A stretch of DNA of 64,000 bases from Eonycteris spelaea (lineage: Eukaryota > Chordata > Mammalia > Chiroptera > Pteropodidae): NCBI GenBank assembly GCA_003508835.1, contig PUFA01000084.1, positions 4,154,001 through 4,218,000 of the forward strand. The letters are read 5' to 3'. A program made the translations under genes and the position numbers. The notes below the pieces were generated by a model. It saw nothing but the letters and a program-made list of their open reading frames with translations, ran no database searches and was not told the origin of the DNA. How positions within the stretch are numbered: the first letter of the stretch is position 1; each line of letters starts with the position of its first letter. Positions 60,480-64,000 of the stretch are shown here, one piece after another.

Positions 60480-61560
60480 AATGGTATATTCCAGGAATCA
60501 AAAGTTATTTGATCAGACTGGAAGATGCAATGAAAAGGAAGTAGGAAGTAAGGCTGAGAGAGAAGCAGGGGCTAACATGAATGACCTATTAAGCCATTTT
60601 AAGAAGTTTGGATTTTATCTTGAGGGCAATGAGATTAATCAGGGGATACTAGACTCCCATTTGCAGTTTAGGGAAAAAAAAAATGTCTGATTGCTCTGTG
60701 GTACACGAATGACAATGAGCTTAAGGAAAAGAAGGCTAGAGGCAAAGAAACTAGTTGTAATGCTCTTGCAGAAATTCAGGCCAAAAAGAAAAAGAAGTGT
60801 CGATGGCTGGAAAAGGCTAATAAGAATAGGGATTGAGAGTAATGAATGAATCTGAAGATTCATAAGCCACAGCACTTGGGGATCCATTTTATATGGGGCA
60901 GTAAAAGAGAGCAGTCAAGGGATATAAACTTTTTTTCTTTTTCTTTTTTCTTTATCTTTTTGTTTCAGCAACTGTTTGCATGATGCACTATTTACTGAGA
61001 TAGTGAACACAAGATGGTAAGTGTTGTGTAGGAAGGAAGACGATAAACTCAGTTCTGAGTATGTTGAATTTTGGGTATCTGTGAGGCACTTGGAAATGAA
61101 GGTATAAAGGTCATGAGAAAAATCTTGGCTATAGGTAGAGAGTAGATGAGATCACTCACAGTGAATTATATGAAGAAAGAGGATCGAATCCTCAAGATAC
61201 AGGTATTTAAGGAACAGGATAAAATAAGCCCAAAAGTTGCACTGGGAAGGCTGGCCCCAGGGGTAAGAGGAAGAGCAATTGAGATTGGTGACCTAGAAAC
61301 TTAAAAAAGAAAAGAATGGAAGAAAGAGGTTGTGGTCAACAAAGTCAAATACTTAAGAGAAAAATAAGGTAATAATAAATATTGTTCATTGGACCTAGAA
61401 ACAATATGGTTCAAACAAATTGGTGAGCTTCCTGAGAGCAGTTTCTTTGGAGGATAATGAGGGAACCCAGGTTGCACCGAAGGTTGAAGTATAAACAGGA
61501 GATGAGGATGTGGTATGGAACCATTCCTTTAAGAAATTTAGGGGGAGAGAGAGAGAGATT
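60480..61560 (+). repeat. Ancient interspersed repeat, longest copy of the 37715-38290 family
   Basis: About 1 kb of purine-rich sequence with this family's later words: AAGAAGTTTGGATTTTATCT, GAAATTCAGGCCAAAAAGAA, TTGGGTATCTGTGAGGCACT, CACTGGGAAGGCTGGCCCCA, GTGGTCAACAAAGTCAAATA, AGCTTCCTGAGAGCAGTTTC. It covers parts of the repeat not seen at 37715-38290. The ORFs at 60475-60690 and 60639-60887 lie inside it. Confidence 0.55.
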
Positions 61561-62067
61561 GAAAGTTAATAAGAGGGCACATGGGATTTACAGAGGGAGT
61601 TTTTTTTCTAGATCAAAAGGACTATATCATATGTAAATATTTATGGGAAGAAGCTGGTAAAAAGTACAATAAAGTAAGAAGATAAATAATGGAGTGAAAC
61701 CTGTTGGTAATGGCCCAGAGGAAGGTATAATACAATAATTACCTATCTATCTGTTCAACCAAAAAACACTTTTTTATCTTCAGTATCTGAGGTATAAGAC
61801 CTGAGTATAATAGAAGAAACAATATGAGTTGGTGGCCAAAACACAGCCCTGCAGTCAATTATTTTAGATTTTATTCCGAATTTTATTACTGCCTGTCTGT
61901 ATATCACTGAGCATGGGGCTCAACTTGCATGCCATGTAAAATCAAATATGAGTACATTTTATCATAGGTAATAAGTCTCTGGGAGCTTGACCACTGGAGA
62001 TTTTTTTTTCTGTTTTGTAGATTTGCCTGTTTTTATTTTAGGGATATGGAGTATTCCACTCTGCTTG

Positions 62068-62092
62068 TTTTTTTTTTTTTTTTTTTTTTTTA
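62068..62092 (+). repeat. Poly-T run
   Basis: Uninterrupted T homopolymer. Possibly the reversed tail of a retroposon on the minus strand, whose body is not recognised. Confidence 0.95.
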
Positions 62093-62374
62093 AATCAGAG
62101 CACATCTGTATTTCTTTTCTCTATGCCGCATCCTGTCTTGCAATTCAGAATTAACTATAACCTGAGTAACGTGAGCTCTTAGAGTTACTATATGACTTCC
62201 TGTTACAGATTTTAGATTATTGAGGAGGTACCCTGAATAGCCTAATCTTGTTTTATGATAGATTTATATTTTATTGTAGTTTTTGGGGGATGTTCACAAT
62301 GATGGTTTACTCAGTTCGTGCAAATATCAAACAACAGAACAACTGGACATCCAAGAGCATTGAGTTGTAAGCCC

Positions 62375-62510
62375 TGCCATAGTCTTGTTAGGATTACCCT
62401 TGATAAGCCATTAATCCTCTATGCGCTTCATGTTCTTCTCTATAAAATAGATATAACCTTTCAGGTCCTCACTGTAAAAGTCTGAGAGAATATATTGCAA
62501 GTTAATGTAT
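62375..62510 (+). mobile_element. MIR SINE fragment, sense
   Basis: Contains TTAATCCTCTATGCGCTTCA, TGTTCTTCTCTATAAAATAG and ATATAACCTTTCAGGTCCTC in MIR core-to-3' order. Confidence 0.55.
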
Positions 62511-63229
62511 GAATATAAGAAAACAACCCTTAATTCTAATAGGAAAAAAAAAAAGAAATAGAAAATCTATAAATAAAAATTACTAAATAATGGGAATCAA
62601 CTACATTCTATTTCTGCCTTTGGGTTTGATTTGGAATCACTGGTTTCTACCCAGAGGTCATATAAGAGGCCCCTGTGAGAGAAGTGTTAAGGTCATGAGC
62701 ATTCTCTTCCCACTTCCTCCTTACAACTCTAACCTAGTCAGTTGCCAGTACCTTCTAACAGGGATCTGCAGGGATTATATGGTTGTCAGGCAGCTGCCTC
62801 TACAAACAGAAAATGCTCCTGTTTTATTTGTCACTACACAGACTTCCTAATGGGTAGGAAGAGTGAGAAAAAATAAGATTCTTTTATTATTGAACTTCAT
62901 GCTCTCTTGTCCTCCTCCCTCTCCCCAACACATATTTTTTTCAGGGACAGCATAAGCAACTAAGAGTAAAAAAAGGAAGATCACAGTCAAATCATAAACT
63001 CTGCTATTTGTAATCACTGCATAAACGCTGTGATGAAATTTATGAGTAATTCACTTTCCACTTAAGCCTACCAATGGGAGACCTATGTTGCCGCCCTGAA
63101 CACTAATGAAGGAAGTCAGCCGGCAGTACAGCTAGCCCTGGGGGACTCATTTCTCACATCACCAAAAAGTAATTTCCATCATTTTCAGCCATCTGGTAGC
63201 CTAGGTAGTGAAGATGAATTTCATTTAAG

Positions 63230-63460
63230 TAGTGCTTAAGAACATGGGCCCAGGAGTCTGCCTAGATTCAAATCTAATTTTTGCTTCTCACCTAGCCCCC
63301 TCTGTACCTCAGTTTCCCAACCATAAATAAAATCCTCATAAGATAGTATTTCCTTGTTATAAAGGAGTTACTGAGATAATACTTGTAAAGCACTCTACGT
63401 AGGGTCTTATGTATGGTTAATGCTTAATTAGTTAGTCATTACTAAATTATTAGCACTAGT
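63230..63460 (+). mobile_element. MIR SINE, sense
   Basis: Contains GTAGTGCTTAAGAACATGGG, CCAGGAGTCTGCCTAGATTC, CCTCTGTACCTCAGTTTCCC, GAGTTACTGAGATAATACTT and GTAAAGCACTCTACGTAGGG, spanning most of a MIR element. Confidence 0.8.
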
Positions 63461-64000
63461 AGTGATTGTAGTATTAGGAGTAATAGTAGTATTTTCTTAT
63501 GTCTACCTGTCTGTGATATAGGCCTTACTAATTCAACTTTTAAGCTCTAAGGTATATTGTCTGGCCTATCACACACCAAGATTATATTTAGAGGCCTTCT
63601 ATTGTAGTAATTAACCAGTGGTTTCCTTATGTGGCTAGATGGTAAGTAACCAGGTTTCTCTACATCTTAATAACACACTGTGCAATCTTATGCGAAATAA
63701 CACTTTTTTTTTTGCCCCCTGACATTTGAAGGAAAGATTAGACTATATTCATTTTATATACATAAGATAATAAATATAGGTAACAGTAATAAGAAAAATT
63801 TGTTCTTGATATGTATAAATGGGCATGCTCTCTAATATCCAAGTAAGGTCCATTCTAATCAGAAAAGAGCTACGACATTTTCATTATAGTACTCTGTACT
63901 TCCTGTACCATTTGGTTGTAGTGGGAAGGGGTCTTACCTTATAGTAAGACTCCTTTTTTATCTGCTCACTAGTCTCTAAGGAGGTCCTAAAGCACCCTGG

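Larger units (their letters stand above)
6571..64000 (+). other. LSAMP: Intron downstream of the LSAMP Ig1 exon (5' part)
   Basis: The rest of the window has no second recognisable IgLON exon. I looked for the Ig2 exon, expected to begin near VPPKISNIS, and did not find it. Most identifiable content is ancient transposon debris and simple repeats, listed separately. Large stretches with nothing I recognise include 9930-12880, 15200-16600, 22010-24660, 43000-44000 and 55940-57080. Confidence 0.9.

Noticed and set aside
6571..64000. A second LSAMP exon (Ig2) in the downstream intron
   Set aside because: No ORF segment resembling the IgLON Ig2 domain was found on the + strand, so the next exon must lie beyond the window.
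1..64000. An undescribed multi-gene system
   Set aside because: Apart from one exon the window is intronic DNA with old repeats. No cluster of linked coding regions is supported.

Overview
This is AT-rich vertebrate nuclear DNA, almost certainly from a placental mammal, and it lies inside one very large gene. The only protein-coding sequence I can support is a single 233-bp exon at 6338-6570 on the + strand. It encodes most of the first immunoglobulin domain of the limbic system-associated membrane protein (LSAMP), an IgLON-family, GPI-anchored neural adhesion protein. The exon has a textbook acceptor with polypyrimidine tract and branch site, and a strong GTAAGA donor. Positions 1-6337 are therefore the 3' end of the upstream intron, and 6571-64000 is the first 57 kb of the downstream intron. 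No bacterial-type genes, operons, CRISPR arrays or viral genes are present. All other long ORFs are chance, or lie in repeats and microsatellites.

The introns are filled with decayed interspersed repeats: MIR SINEs in both orientations, L2 LINE 3' ends, old L1 3' UTRs (12885-14365 and 14650-15200), L1 3' ends of a type I associate with bats (290-408 and 1082-1350), a MaLR-type LTR (31548-31999), hAT-type DNA transposon remnants (9810-9922, 42267-42505, 51636-51856) and a Tigger-type element with both terminal inverted repeats (24669-25142). At least six pieces look like one ancient repeat family and all lie in the sense orientation. Microsatellites (CA, GATA, GGAA) and purine or pyrimidine tracts punctuate the sequence.

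The most informative repeat is at 29313-29533: a 5S rRNA-derived head, an unrelated body of about 75 nt and an A-rich tail. This is SINE architecture rather than a plain 5S pseudogene. 5S-derived SINEs are known among mammals mainly from Old World fruit bats (and springhare). Together with the bat-like L1 ends and the absence of Alu, B1/B2, Bov or carnivore SINEs, this suggests a bat, perhaps a pteropodid. That is inference, not proof.

Other points of interest are a near-perfect 61/62-bp tandem duplication (36067-36189), a long palindromic element apparently nested inside an older repeat (57222-57385 within 57085-57655), and several repeat-free, less AT-rich islands that could be conserved noncoding elements. 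I found no undescribed multi-gene system; the window is ordinary intron around one highly conserved exon.
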